Below are positions 40,311-49,033 of a DNA stretch of 64,000 nt, in pieces. Origin of the DNA: Pseudonocardia humida (GTDB lineage: Bacteria > Actinomycetota > Actinomycetes > Mycobacteriales > Pseudonocardiaceae); the NCBI RefSeq assembly GCF_023898865.1, contig NZ_JAGSOV010000025.1, forward strand, positions 1 to 64,000, given 5' to 3'. The notes under the pieces are model-generated. The model ran no database searches. It was not told the DNA's origin and worked only from the letters and a program-made list of their open reading frames with translations. The position numbers and the translations under genes are program-made. Position 1 is the stretch's first letter; every line of letters starts with the position of its first letter.

Positions 40311-40604
40311 GTGTCCCTCGCCATCCAGTTCGTGCTCTACTACCTGCTGTTCTTCTTCTGGCTCCTGCTCATCGGCCGGATCGTGGTGGAGCTCGTACGC
40401 AGCTTCGCCCGCCAGTGGGTGCCGGCCGGCCCGAGCGCGGTCGCGCTGGAGTTGATCTTCACGGCGACCGACCCTCCGGTGAAGCTGTTGCGGAGAGTGA
40501 TCCCGGTCGTGCGGATCGGCGGCGTGGGACTAGACCTGTCGATTATGGTTCTGCTGCTGGTGGTGTTCATACTGATGAACGTTGCCCAGCCGACGCCGCT
40601 GTGA
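40311..40604 (+). CDS. YggT-family membrane protein
   Basis: A 97-residue protein with two membrane helices (about 5-27 and 75-92) and the conserved middle segment TDPPVKLLRRVIP. The family lies between sepF and divIVA in most Gram-positive genomes. Its role is unknown, though a link to osmotic or division functions has been suggested. The GTG start lies 4 nt after the sepF stop. Confidence 0.9.
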   Translation: MSLAIQFVLYYLLFFFWLLLIGRIVVELVRSFARQWVPAGPSAVALELIFTATDPPVKLLRRVIPVVRIGGVGLDLSIMVLLLVVFILMNVAQPTPL

Positions 40605-40652
40605 GCCCCAGTCACAGGGTGCCGCCGCCGAGGAACTGCATGAGGTGATCCG

Positions 40653-41528
40653 ATGCCGCTGACGCCCGCCGACGTCCACAACGTCGCGTTCAGCAAGCCC
40701 CCGATAGGGAAAAGGGGGTACAACGAGGACGAGGTCGACGCGTTCCTCGATCTTGTCGAGGCCGAGCTGGCCCGACTGATCGAGGAGAACGAAGACCTCC
40801 GCGAGCAGATGTCCCAGCTCGAGCAGCGCCTCGGCAACGCCCAGGCCGACCTGGAGGACGCCCGTTCGCGTCCACCGGCGGCCGGGATGGGAGGGCAGGG
40901 CGTCGCCCCGCCCACCCAGCAGATCCAGCGCCAGGTCGAGCCACCACCCATGCGCATGGAGCAGACACGCGCGATGGGTGGGCCCGGGATGGGCGACATG
41001 GGCGGTGACGGCGGTGGCGACAGCCACATGCAGGTCGCCAAGGTCCTCAGCATGGCCCAGGAGATGGCCGAGCGGCTCACCGCCGAGGCCAAGTCCGAGG
41101 CCGACACGATGCTGAGCGACGCCCGGTCGAAGTCCGAGCAGCTGCTGTCCGAGGCCCGGAGCAAGTCCGACGGCCTGGTCAACGACGCCCGCTCGCGCGC
41201 GGAGACGATGCTCAACGACGCCCGCACGCGGGCCGAGACCCTCGAGCGCCAGTCCCGCGACAAGGCCGCCACGCTGGTCGGCGACGCCGAGCGCAAGCAG
41301 GCCGAGATCATCGGCACGATCACCCGCGACAAGTCGGTCCTCGAGAAGAAGATCGACGAGCTGCGGACGTTCGAACGCGAGTACCGCACCCGGTTGAAGA
41401 CCTACCTCGAGACCCAGCTCAGGGACCTCGGGGACCGGGCGTCCGCCGCTCCGTCAGACAGCAGGGGCAGCGCCAACGGGGGGTACGCGTCCACCGGCTA
41501 CGGTCAACGCGCCGACGCCGGCAGCTGA
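40653..41528 (+). CDS. wag31: polar growth and division-site protein Wag31/DivIVA
   Basis: Coiled-coil protein that marks poles and recruits the elongation machinery. The 291-residue product has the DivIVA N-terminal membrane-binding domain ([27 protein letters not shown]), a coiled coil (about 35-72), a Met/Gly/Pro-rich linker and a long second coiled coil. Within that coiled coil residues 150-215 form six successive 11-residue repeats of the type [11 protein letters not shown] at 40653 has GAGGTGAT upstream. A substrate of PASTA kinases in mycobacteria. Confidence 0.94.
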   Translation: MPLTPADVHNVAFSKPPIGKRGYNEDEVDAFLDLVEAELARLIEENEDLREQMSQLEQRLGNAQADLEDARSRPPAAGMGGQGVAPPTQQIQRQVEPPPMRMEQTRAMGGPGMGDMGGDGGGDSHMQVAKVLSMAQEMAERLTAEAKSEADTMLSDARSKSEQLLSEARSKSDGLVNDARSRAETMLNDARTRAETLERQSRDKAATLVGDAERKQAEIIGTITRDKSVLEKKIDELRTFEREYRTRLKTYLETQLRDLGDRASAAPSDSRGSANGGYASTGYGQRADAGS

Positions 41529-41594
41529 GTCTCGCGAACGATCTCGCGGCGGTGCCGGTGTCCGCACCGGTGTCCGCCGTCCACGGAGTAGAAC

Positions 41595-42776
41595 GTGCTG
41601 CTGCTGGTCCTGATCCTCATCCTGATCGCCTTCGGGTTGCTCGTGGTCGCGCTGCTCACCGGCAGCGTGCTGTGGGCCTGGGTGTCCGTGGCGGTGAGCG
41701 CCGTCGCGGCACTGGTCCTGGTGGTCGACGCCCTCCAGCGGCGGGCGGCGCTGCGGGCCGGTGCCCAGGCGGAGGCGTCGTCGCAGGACCGGTCCGTGCG
41801 CCAGCGGTCGTACCCGGCCCCGGATCCGGCCGTGCCGGAGCCGGTCACCGAGATCCTCCCGGTGGTCCCGCCGGGAGGCGGTCGGTCCGTGCGCGGCGAG
41901 GCGCCCGTGCCGGAGGTCGAACCGCAGGTGGTCCCGCCGGCCCCACCCCAGCGGGAACCCGTGTCCGAGCAGGCCGCGGCCAGCCAGCGAACGCAGGTGA
42001 TGGGTCCGGTTCAACCGCCCGGCTCTGAAGCGCGACCGCCCGGCGCTGCCGGCCCACCGGCTCCTCCGGGACATAGCGCATCACCGAGCGTGACCGGATC
42101 CGGGGCCGAAGAGGCCCGGGAGGCGGTCGCGGCGAAGCTCGACAAGCCCACCGGTGCGTCCAGCGGCGACACCCCGGACGAACCCGCGGCGGGCGCCCCA
42201 CCGTCCGGCGAGGGTGGTGCCTCGGGGGCCGCGGGCGGCGGTGCGGGCAACGAGCCGACGGTCGTCGTGCGCGCACACGGCAGCACCAAGGGCTCCGCAT
42301 CCACGCAGGGCCCCGCGTCCGCCCAGCCCGCCGAGGAGTCCGAGGGCGACAGCGGCGGCGGTGGCGACGACGCCACCTCCGAGCCGGCGAGCGGGGCCAC
42401 CGCGGTCGCGGGGTCCGGCCCCGCGGCGGCCGGCGCCGAGGCGGCCCCACCCGCCGACGGCGCCGCGACGTCGTCCGGGCCCACCGAGCAGGCAGGCACC
42501 CCGGCGGAGCAGCCGGCCGGTGAGCCCCCGGCCGACAGCGACCCTCCCGAGGAGACCCGCGAGCCCGCCGTCTCGGCGGTGGTCGCGCTGCTGCCCGACG
42601 AGGTCCTGGTCGTCGACGAGCAGCCCCGCTACCACGTGAGCGGCTGCCGGGCCCTGGCCGCCAGGCCCACCATCCCGCTGCCCGCGCGGGAGGCCGTGGA
42701 ACTGGGCTTCACGCCGTGCGGTTGGTGCAGTCCCGACCGCACGCTGGCCGAGCGCCACCCCGCCCGCGCCCAGTAG
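41595..42776 (+). CDS. membrane protein with C-terminal Cys-rich domain
   Basis: A 393-residue protein of unknown function at the tail of the dcw cluster. Two membrane helices at the N-terminus (about 2-22 and 25-45) are followed by a disordered acidic Pro/Ala/Gly/Ser-rich region of about 270 residues. The C-terminal 60 residues form a small domain with YHVSGCRAL and FTPCGWCSPD, that is a Cys, 24 residues, then CxxC. A similar pattern (YHxxxC...PCxxC) occurs in Ada-like metal-binding or DNA-repair associated modules. GTG start at 41595 with GGAG upstream. The equivalent mycobacterial gene after wag31 is a short membrane protein. Confidence 0.75.
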   Translation: MLLLVLILILIAFGLLVVALLTGSVLWAWVSVAVSAVAALVLVVDALQRRAALRAGAQAEASSQDRSVRQRSYPAPDPAVPEPVTEILPVVPPGGGRSVRGEAPVPEVEPQVVPPAPPQREPVSEQAAASQRTQVMGPVQPPGSEARPPGAAGPPAPPGHSASPSVTGSGAEEAREAVAAKLDKPTGASSGDTPDEPAAGAPPSGEGGASGAAGGGAGNEPTVVVRAHGSTKGSASTQGPASAQPAEESEGDSGGGGDDATSEPASGATAVAGSGPAAAGAEAAPPADGAATSSGPTEQAGTPAEQPAGEPPADSDPPEETREPAVSAVVALLPDEVLVVDEQPRYHVSGCRALAARPTIPLPAREAVELGFTPCGWCSPDRTLAERHPARAQ

Positions 42777-42860
42777 CCGTCCCACCGGGGTCCCGTCGGC
42801 CGTCCCAGCGGTCGGCGGGGACGCCCGGCGCAATCCGGTGGCGCGCCGCGGCTATCCTGG

Positions 42861-43088
42861 TGTGCACAGGCACCGATCCGGCCATCACCGGGGAGCCTCC
42901 GGAAGAAACGGGCCCACCCGCGCGGGGCGGCCCGGAGTAGAACCGGACGGGTACGGCCCGTCACAGCCGCCGAACGAGAGGCCGTCCGCGAGCCGCACCA
43001 CGTGCGGGGACGGCAAGCGGGGTGGTACCGCGGCGCGCGAGCGTCGTCCCCGTGCGCACCGATCAGGCACGCACGAGGAGCACCACCG
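42861..43088 (+). promoter_or_regulatory. T-box riboswitch controlling ileS
   Basis: The leader carries the T-box GGTGGTACCGCGG at 43021-43033, whose TGGT would pair with the ACCA end of uncharged tRNA-Ile, and an isoleucine ATC specifier at 42884-42886 inside GGCCATCACCGGGG. Actinobacterial ileS T-boxes act on translation by exposing the ribosome binding site, and here the GAGGAG at 43075-43080 follows closely. A TATCCT -10 is at 42853-42858. Confidence 0.85.
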
Positions 43089-46000
43089 ATGACCGCGAGC
43101 CCAGAGACCAGCCCGGCGACCAGCGGCGGGTCCGGCTACCCCGCCGTCCCGGCGCACCCGTCGTTCCCGGCGCTGGAGCAGGAGGTCCTGGCCTCCTGGG
43201 AGACCGACCGCACCTTCCAGGCCTCGGTCGAGGCCCGGCCGGCCGGGGAGAACGGCGGCAACGAGTTCGTCTTCTACGACGGCCCGCCCTTCGCCAACGG
43301 CCTGCCGCACTACGGCCACCTGCTGACCGGCTACGTCAAGGACGTCGTCCCGCGGTACCAGACCATGCGGGGCAAGCACGTCGAGCGCCGGTTCGGCTGG
43401 GACACCCACGGCATGCCCGCCGAGACCGAGACCGAGAAGCAGCTCGGCCTCAAGGACAAGTCCGAGATCGACGCCATGGGCGTGGCCGCGTTCAACGAGG
43501 CCTGCCGCGAGTCGGTCCTGCGCTACACCGACGAGTGGCGCGCGTACGTCACCCGCCAGGCCCGCTGGGTCGACTTCGACAACGACTACAAGACGCTCGA
43601 CCTGGACTACATGGAAAGCGTCATGTGGGCCTTCAAGACCCTGTGGGACAAGGGCCTGGTCTACCAGGGCTTCCGCGTCCTCTGGTACTGCTGGCACGAC
43701 GGCACGCCGCTGTCGGCCACCGAGACCAAGATGGACGACGTCTACCAGCCGCGCCAGGACCCGGCGGTCACCGTCGGGCTGCGGCTGCGGGCCCCCGGCA
43801 CCGACCTGGACGGCGTGCTCGCGCTGATCTGGACGACCACCCCGTGGACGCTGCCGTCCAACCTGGCCATGGCCGTGCACCCGGACGTGGAGTACGCCCT
43901 GGTCGAGGCGACGGGCGGCGACAACGCCGGCACGCGCTACCTGCTGGCCTCGGCCCGGGTCGGCGCCTACGCCCGCGAGCTGGGCGAGGAGCCGACCGTG
44001 CTGCGCACCTACACGGGCGCCGAGCTGGTCGGCACCGCCTACACCCCGCCGTTCGACTTCTTCGCCGGCTGGGAGAACGCCCACCGGGTGCTCACCGCGC
44101 CCTACGTCACCACCGAGGACGGCACCGGCATCGTGCACATCGCGCCGGCCTTCGGTGAGGAGGACAAGGTCGTCACCGACGCCGCCGGGATCGAGGCGGT
44201 CGTGCCGGTCGACACCCGCGGCGAGTTCGACTCCCGCGTGCCCCCGTACGAGGGGATGCAGGTCTTCGACGCCAACCCGCACATCATCGCCGACCTCAAG
44301 CGCGGCGCCGGGCACGCGCACGGCGTGCTGCTGCGCCACGAGACCTACGACCACCCGTACCCGCACTGCTGGCGGTGCGGCAACCCGCTCATCCAGCGTG
44401 CGGTCGACTCGTGGTTCGTGCAGGTCACGGCGTTCCGCGAGCGGATGGTCGAGCTGAACAAGCAGATCACCTGGGTGCCAGAGCACATCCGCGACGGCCA
44501 GTTCGGCAAGTGGCTGGAGGGCGCGATCGACTGGTCGATCTCGCGCAACCGGTACTGGGGGAGCCCGATCCCGGTGTGGGTCTCCGACGACCCCGCGTAC
44601 CCGCGGACGGACGTGTACGGCTCGCTCGACGAGCTGGAGCGCGACTTCGGCGTGCGCCCGACCGACCTGCACCGGCCCTACGTCGACGACCTCACCCGGC
44701 CCAACCCGGACGACCCGACCGGGAAGTCCACCATGCGCCGGGTGCCGGAGGTGCTCGACTGCTGGTTCGAGTCGGGCTCGATGCCGTTCGCCCAGGTGCA
44801 CTACCCGTTCGAGAACCGCGACTGGTTCGACCACCACTACCCGGGCGACTTCATCGTCGAGTACAACGGGCAGACCCGCGGCTGGTTCTACACGCTGCAC
44901 GTGCTGGCCACGGCGCTGTTCGACCGGCCGTCGTTCCGGTCCTGCGTGGCGCACGGCATCGTGCTGGGCGACGACGGGCTCAAGATGAGCAAGTCGCGCA
45001 AGAACTACCCGGACGTCGACGAGGTCTTCTCGCGCGACGGCTCGGACGCCATGCGCTGGTTCCTGATGGCCTCGCCGATCCTGCGCGGGGGCAACCTGGT
45101 CGTCACCGAGCAGGGCATCCGGGAGGGCGTGCGGCAGGCGATCCTGCCGCTGTGGAACACCTGGTACTTCCTGTCGCTGTACGCCAGGGCGGCCGGGCGC
45201 TCCGGGGAGTTCCGCACCGACTCGGCGCACGTGCTCGACCGGTACGTGCTGGCCCGCACGGCGGCGCTGGTCGACGACGTCACCGCGGCGATGGACGTGT
45301 ACGACATCGCCGGGGCGTGCGAGCGGGTGCGCGACCACGCCGAGGCGCTCACCAACTGGTACGTGCGCCGCTCCCGGGAGCGGTTCTGGGGCGGCGACGC
45401 CGACGCGATCGACACCCTGCACACCGTGCTGGAGGTCACCGCGCGGGTCGCGGCCCCGCTGCTGCCGCTGACGATGGAGCGGGTCTGGCAGGGGCTCACC
45501 GGCGACCGCTCGGTGCACCTGGCCGACTGGCCGGCGGGCGACCTGCTGCCGCACGACGCCGACCTGGTCGCGGCCATGGACCGGGTCCGCCAGGTGGCCT
45601 CCACCGCGCTGTCGCTGCGCAAGTCGGCCGGGCTGCGGGTGCGGCTGCCGCTGGCCGCCCTGACCGTGGCCGCCGCGGACGTCGAGTCGCTGCGCCCGTT
45701 CACCGACATCCTGCGCGACGAGGTCAACGTCAAGGAGGTCGTGCTGACCACCGACGTGGCCGCGCACGGCCGGTTCGAGGTGGCGGTCAACGCCCGGGCG
45801 TGCGGCCCGCGCCTGGGCGGCGACACCCAGAAGGTGATCCGGGCGGTCAAGGCGGGCGAGTGGACGGCCAACCCCGACGGCACGGTCACCGCGGGTGGCA
45901 TCGACCTGCTGGCGGGGGAGTTCACCGAGCGGCTGGTGCCCGCCGAGGGTGGTGCCGGATCGAAGGGGGCCACGGCGGCCCTGCCCGGCTCCACCGGCCT

Positions 46001-46304
46001 GGTGGTGCTGGACACCGACGTCACCCCGGAGCTGGCCGCGGAGGGCACCGCGAAGGACGCCGTCCGGCTGGTCCAGCAGGCCCGCCGCGACGCCGGCCTG
46101 GACGTGTCCGACCGCATCCGGCTCACCCTGCACGCCGCCGACGCGGTGCTCGACGCCGTGCGCACCCACCAGGCGTTCCTGACGGGGGAGGTGCTCGCCA
46201 CCGACGTCGTGCTGGCGGAGGTGGCCGCGCCCACCCTGGTCGGCTCGGTCACCGACCCGGCGGGCAGGTCCGCCGACCTCCGGGTGCTGGTCGAGCGCGC
46301 CTGA
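43089..46304 (+). CDS. ileS: isoleucyl-tRNA synthetase
   Basis: Charges tRNA-Ile. The 1071-residue class Ia enzyme has the HIGH-type motif HYGH at 74-77, the WDTHGMPAE segment, the editing domain (starting about residue 200 with [11 protein letters not shown]) and KMSKS at 632-636. Sequence features ([13 protein letters not shown], long C-terminus without the bacterial zinc finger) suggest the IleS2, eukaryote-like class found in mycobacteria, often less sensitive to mupirocin. ATG at 43089 follows the T-box leader. Confidence 0.96.
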   Translation: MTASPETSPATSGGSGYPAVPAHPSFPALEQEVLASWETDRTFQASVEARPAGENGGNEFVFYDGPPFANGLPHYGHLLTGYVKDVVPRYQTMRGKHVERRFGWDTHGMPAETETEKQLGLKDKSEIDAMGVAAFNEACRESVLRYTDEWRAYVTRQARWVDFDNDYKTLDLDYMESVMWAFKTLWDKGLVYQGFRVLWYCWHDGTPLSATETKMDDVYQPRQDPAVTVGLRLRAPGTDLDGVLALIWTTTPWTLPSNLAMAVHPDVEYALVEATGGDNAGTRYLLASARVGAYARELGEEPTVLRTYTGAELVGTAYTPPFDFFAGWENAHRVLTAPYVTTEDGTGIVHIAPAFGEEDKVVTDAAGIEAVVPVDTRGEFDSRVPPYEGMQVFDANPHIIADLKRGAGHAHGVLLRHETYDHPYPHCWRCGNPLIQRAVDSWFVQVTAFRERMVELNKQITWVPEHIRDGQFGKWLEGAIDWSISRNRYWGSPIPVWVSDDPAYPRTDVYGSLDELERDFGVRPTDLHRPYVDDLTRPNPDDPTGKSTMRRVPEVLDCWFESGSMPFAQVHYPFENRDWFDHHYPGDFIVEYNGQTRGWFYTLHVLATALFDRPSFRSCVAHGIVLGDDGLKMSKSRKNYPDVDEVFSRDGSDAMRWFLMASPILRGGNLVVTEQGIREGVRQAILPLWNTWYFLSLYARAAGRSGEFRTDSAHVLDRYVLARTAALVDDVTAAMDVYDIAGACERVRDHAEALTNWYVRRSRERFWGGDADAIDTLHTVLEVTARVAAPLLPLTMERVWQGLTGDRSVHLADWPAGDLLPHDADLVAAMDRVRQVASTALSLRKSAGLRVRLPLAALTVAAADVESLRPFTDILRDEVNVKEVVLTTDVAAHGRFEVAVNARACGPRLGGDTQKVIRAVKAGEWTANPDGTVTAGGIDLLAGEFTERLVPAEGGAGSKGATAALPGSTGLVVLDTDVTPELAAEGTAKDAVRLVQQARRDAGLDVSDRIRLTLHAADAVLDAVRTHQAFLTGEVLATDVVLAEVAAPTLVGSVTDPAGRSADLRVLVERA

Positions 46305-46321
46305 CCCGGGACCGGGCACCG

Positions 46322-46609
46322 GTGCGGATCGCCGTCCGGGTGCGGCCCGGCGCGGCCGCCGACCGGGTCGGCGGCCGCTGGGACGGCCCCCGCGGGCCCG
46401 CACTGCTCGTCGCGGTGCGGGCCCGCGCGGTCGAGGGGGCGGCGAACGCGGCGGTGGTGGCCGCGCTCGCCGCCGCCTTCGCCCTGCCCCGCTCCGCGGT
46501 GGCGATCGCCGTCGGGGGGCGGGGCCGCGACAAGCTCGTCCACCTCGACGGCGACCCGGAGGCCCTGGCCGCGCGGCTCACCGCGCTGCTGGCCACGAGC
46601 CACGGGTGA
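46322..46609 (+). CDS. DUF167 (YggU family) protein
   Basis: A 95-residue protein with the DUF167 pattern: RVRPGAAADRVGG at the N-terminus, the central ARAVEGAANAAVVAALA and IAVGGRGRDKLVHLDG. Function unknown. It begins 17 nt after ileS and is probably cotranscribed. GTG start; no strong ribosome binding site is visible. Confidence 0.78.
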   Translation: MRIAVRVRPGAAADRVGGRWDGPRGPALLVAVRARAVEGAANAAVVAALAAAFALPRSAVAIAVGGRGRDKLVHLDGDPEALAARLTALLATSHG

Positions 46610-46616
46610 CCGACGG

Positions 46617-46641
46617 GGCCGGCTGCGGTCGTCCGCCGGCC
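46617..46641. terminator. hairpin between converging genes
   Basis: GGCCGGC and GCCGGCC form a 7-bp stem with an 11-nt loop between the DUF167 gene and the HTH gene. There is no T-run. A weak candidate. Confidence 0.3.
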
Positions 46642-46672
46642 GGCGCGCCCCCGGGCACGTCGGGGGTCCCCG

Positions 46673-47038
46673 CTACCCCGCCCGACCGCGGGCCTCCAGC
46701 GCGGCCAGCCGGATCTCCAGCCGGTCGACCTGGCCGCGCAGCATCGCGACCTGGGCCTCCAGGCTGATCTCCCGCTCGGCCCGGCGGCGGATCCGGGCCG
46801 AGCGCTCGGCCCGGTCGAGCACGGCCTCCAGCGGCACCAGCCGCTGCGGTCCGTGCGGTCCGTCGACCAGCCGGGAGCTGATCTCCCCGCCGCGGTACCA
46901 CGACCGCAGCGCGGACCGGGACACGCCGGCCTGCCGCTCCGCCTCGGCGAGCGGCACCCAGGTGGTGCCGGTCGCCCTGGCCAGCAGGTCGAGCTCGGCG
47001 CGCCAGGCCTCGAGCCGGGCCTCCCATTCGCCCTCCAC
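46673..47038 (-). CDS. MerR/excisionase-like HTH protein with C-terminal coiled coil
   Basis: A 121-residue protein: an N-terminal helix, an HTH (VPLAEAERQAGVSRSALRSW, about 29-48) with a wing-like ISSRLVDGPHGP, and a C-terminal coiled coil (about 80-115) suited to dimerisation. GTG at 47038 is favoured because GGGAGG lies 6 nt upstream; a GTG at 47056 would add six residues. It diverges from the Clp-N protein gene across a long palindrome, which is its probable operator. Confidence 0.72.
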   Translation of the reverse strand: MEGEWEARLEAWRAELDLLARATGTTWVPLAEAERQAGVSRSALRSWYRGGEISSRLVDGPHGPQRLVPLEAVLDRAERSARIRRRAEREISLEAQVAMLRGQVDRLEIRLAALEARGRAG

Positions 47039-47067
47039 GGCGGACCTCCCTGTCACAGCACCCCTTA

Positions 47068-47095
47068 CCCTATCAATAGCATGGTATTGACAGGG
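47068..47095. promoter_or_regulatory. palindromic operator between the HTH and Clp-N genes
   Basis: CCCTATCAATA and TATTGACAGGG are inverted repeats with 10 of 11 positions matching around a 6-nt spacer. Each arm contains TATTGA-like -10 words facing outward, so a repressor bound here would cover both promoters. The likely binder is the HTH protein encoded on the left. Confidence 0.6.
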
Positions 47096-47111
47096 TCAGG
47101 AGCATAGAAGC

Positions 47112-48062
47112 ATGTTCGAACGGTTCACGGGCGAGGCCCGTCAGGTCGTCGTACTGGCCCAGGAGAAGGCTCGGGAGCTGAGCCACCACCACATCGGCAC
47201 CGAGCACGTGCTGCTCGCGCTCCTGGCCCAGGAGTCCTCGCCGGTCCGGCAAGGACTCCTGGGCCTGGGGCTGAGCCCGGACACCGCGCTCAAGTTCGTC
47301 CTGGAGAACGTCCCGCGGGGCGCCACCCCGCCGCCCGGGCACATCCCGTTCACCCCGCGGGCCAAGAAGGTCATGGAGCTGTCGCTGCGGGAGGCGCTCA
47401 ACCGCCACGACGAGCACATCGGCCCCGAGCACCTGCTGCTCGGGCTGGTGGCCGAGGGCAGGGGCGTCGCCGGCCACATCCTGCTGAGCGACGGGCGCAC
47501 GGCCGACCAGATCCGCCAGGCCGTCGCCCCGAGCCGGAGCGCCTCCGCCGCCTCGTCCCCGCCCCGCCACACCCCGGCCGCCGACGAGGTACTGGCCCGC
47601 GCCGAGGCGCTCGCCGTCGGAGCGCCGGTCGGCACCCAGCACCTGCTGGAGGCGCTGATGAGGACCTCGACCGGGGTGGCCGGCCAGGTGCTGGCCGACC
47701 TGGGGGTCACCGATGAGTCCCTCAGCACCCTGATCGACGACCTGGACGTCGCGGGCACCGGCGACAGCACCCCGGAACTGGCCGCCGCGGCGGCCATGAC
47801 GCTCACCGTGGACGGCGGCACCGCCGTCCTCACCACCACCGAGCCGGACGCGGTCGCCCGGATCGCCGCCCTGGTCGAGCAGGCCGGCGGCCCCCTCACC
47901 GGAGAGGGCCCGCTGGCCGGCCCGTTCATCGGGCTGCACCAGGCACTGGAGACCGTGTCCGGCGCGCTCGAGGCGGTGCTCAACGCGCCGGAGCCGGCCG
48001 CCGACGAGCCGCCGCCCACCCCGAGCCTGCGCGACCGGCTGCGCCGGCGGCGGACGGGCTAG
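47112..48062 (+). CDS. Clp N-terminal domain protein (ClpC-N-like, no ATPase)
   Basis: A 316-residue protein starting MFERFTGEARQVVVLAQ, with two ClpC-type N-domain repeats (about 1-75 and 78-145: HIGTEHVLLALL and HIGPEHLLLGLV) followed by a diverged third (about 175-230). There are no Walker motifs, so it is not a protease ATPase. It may bind clients or phospho-arginine like ClpC N-domains, or act as an adaptor; this is inference. ATG at 47112 with AGGAG upstream. The TAG stop abuts the MITE-like element. Confidence 0.82.
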   Translation: MFERFTGEARQVVVLAQEKARELSHHHIGTEHVLLALLAQESSPVRQGLLGLGLSPDTALKFVLENVPRGATPPPGHIPFTPRAKKVMELSLREALNRHDEHIGPEHLLLGLVAEGRGVAGHILLSDGRTADQIRQAVAPSRSASAASSPPRHTPAADEVLARAEALAVGAPVGTQHLLEALMRTSTGVAGQVLADLGVTDESLSTLIDDLDVAGTGDSTPELAAAAAMTLTVDGGTAVLTTTEPDAVARIAALVEQAGGPLTGEGPLAGPFIGLHQALETVSGALEAVLNAPEPAADEPPPTPSLRDRLRRRRTG

Positions 48063-48223
48063 TGGCCCGTCCAGCAAGGTTGGTGGGGATATCGGTGGAT
48101 CCAGGTGTTCGCTGGCAAGGCGCCGGTCGGCCCTCGTACCTGGCTGTACTCGGGTCGGCCGGCAACGCAGCCAGCGGGCACCTGGGCCGCCGAGATACCC
48201 GGCGAACCTTGCTGGACGGGCCA
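48063..48223. mobile_element. MITE-like element with long inverted ends
   Basis: A 161-bp non-coding element bounded by perfect 19-bp inverted repeats (TGGCCCGTCCAGCAAGGTT at 48063-48081 and its complement at 48205-48223). The similarity continues imperfectly to about 60 bp on each side, including GTATCTCGG/ATATCGGTGG and CCAGGTG...CGCTGGC. CTAG occurs directly left (48059-48062) and 5 nt right (48228-48231) and may be a target duplication. No transposase is encoded. As RNA it would fold into a long hairpin and could end transcription. Confidence 0.65.
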
Positions 48224-48271
48224 CAAGCTAGGCGCGTGCGCCTCAGCGGCGATCGGTGGAAGGGTGACGGC

Positions 48272-49033
48272 GTGGGGGACGCGGCGGAGACCTGGGCGCG
48301 GCTGCAGCGCGGGCGGGGCATCCCGCCGGAGATCCTGGCCGGGGCGCGGGCGAACCCGTGGCACCACGACCCGGCGCACTTCCAGCCGCCCGACGTGCCT
48401 GCCGACACCCCCTCCCGGCGGGCCGCGCTCGACCTGCTCGGGACGGGCGGCAGCGTGCTCGACGTCGGCTGCGGGGGCGGCGACGCCGCGCTCGCGCTGG
48501 CCGGGGTGGCGACCGAGGTGGTGGGCGTCGACCAGCAGGCCGACATGCTCGCGGTCTTCGCGACCGCGGCGGCGGCCAGGGGGTTGGCCTTCCGGACGGT
48601 CGGGGGCCGCTGGCCCGACGTGGCGGCGGAGGCCGGGACGGCCGACGTCGTGGTGTCGCACCACGTGCTGCACAACGTCGTCGACCTGCCGCCGTTCCTG
48701 CTGGCCATGGGGGCCGCCGCGCGGCGCGGGGTCGTCGTGGAGATGCTCGACCGGCACCCGATGGCCTGGCTCGACCCGCTCTGGGAGCGGTTCCACGGCC
48801 TGCGCCGACCCCGGCCCGCCACCACCGACGACGCCCTCGCCGTGCTGGCCGAGCTGGGCGTCTCGCCCACCGTCGAGCGCTGGGAGCGCACCGCCCCGCC
48901 CCGGCAGGACACCGCCGTGGTCACCCAGCGGCTGTGCCTGCCGCCGGAGCGGGAGCCCGAGGTCGACGCCGCGCTCGACGAGCTCGTTCGGCCCCGGGTG
49001 GCGGCCACCCTGAGCTGGCTCAGCCCCCGTTGA
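48272..49033 (+). CDS. class I SAM-dependent methyltransferase
   Basis: A 253-residue protein with motif I SVLDVGCGGGDAALAL (about 65-80), an acidic strand 2 end (VVGVDQQADM) and motif IV VVVSHHVLHNVVDLPP. Resembles the UbiE/class I methyltransferase fold; substrate unknown. GTG at 48272 is chosen. A longer frame begins at 48062 but its first 70 codons read through the inverted-repeat element and have no protein character. Its last 14 nt overlap the convergent DUF4097 gene. Confidence 0.8.
   Translation: MGDAAETWARLQRGRGIPPEILAGARANPWHHDPAHFQPPDVPADTPSRRAALDLLGTGGSVLDVGCGGGDAALALAGVATEVVGVDQQADMLAVFATAAAARGLAFRTVGGRWPDVAAEAGTADVVVSHHVLHNVVDLPPFLLAMGAAARRGVVVEMLDRHPMAWLDPLWERFHGLRRPRPATTDDALAVLAELGVSPTVERWERTAPPRQDTAVVTQRLCLPPEREPEVDAALDELVRPRVAATLSWLSPR

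Noticed and set aside
42885..46403. A 1172-codon minus-strand frame antisense to ileS
   Set aside because: Third-position GC pattern and motifs support ileS on the plus strand; the antisense product has no recognisable domain.
47112..48062. ClpC or ClpB ATPase
   Set aside because: Only N-domain repeats are present; Walker motifs are absent and the protein ends at 316 residues.
48062..48271. N-terminal extension of the methyltransferase through the inverted-repeat element
   Set aside because: The translation comes from the MITE-like repeat and lacks protein character. GTG at 48272 gives a normal methyltransferase length.
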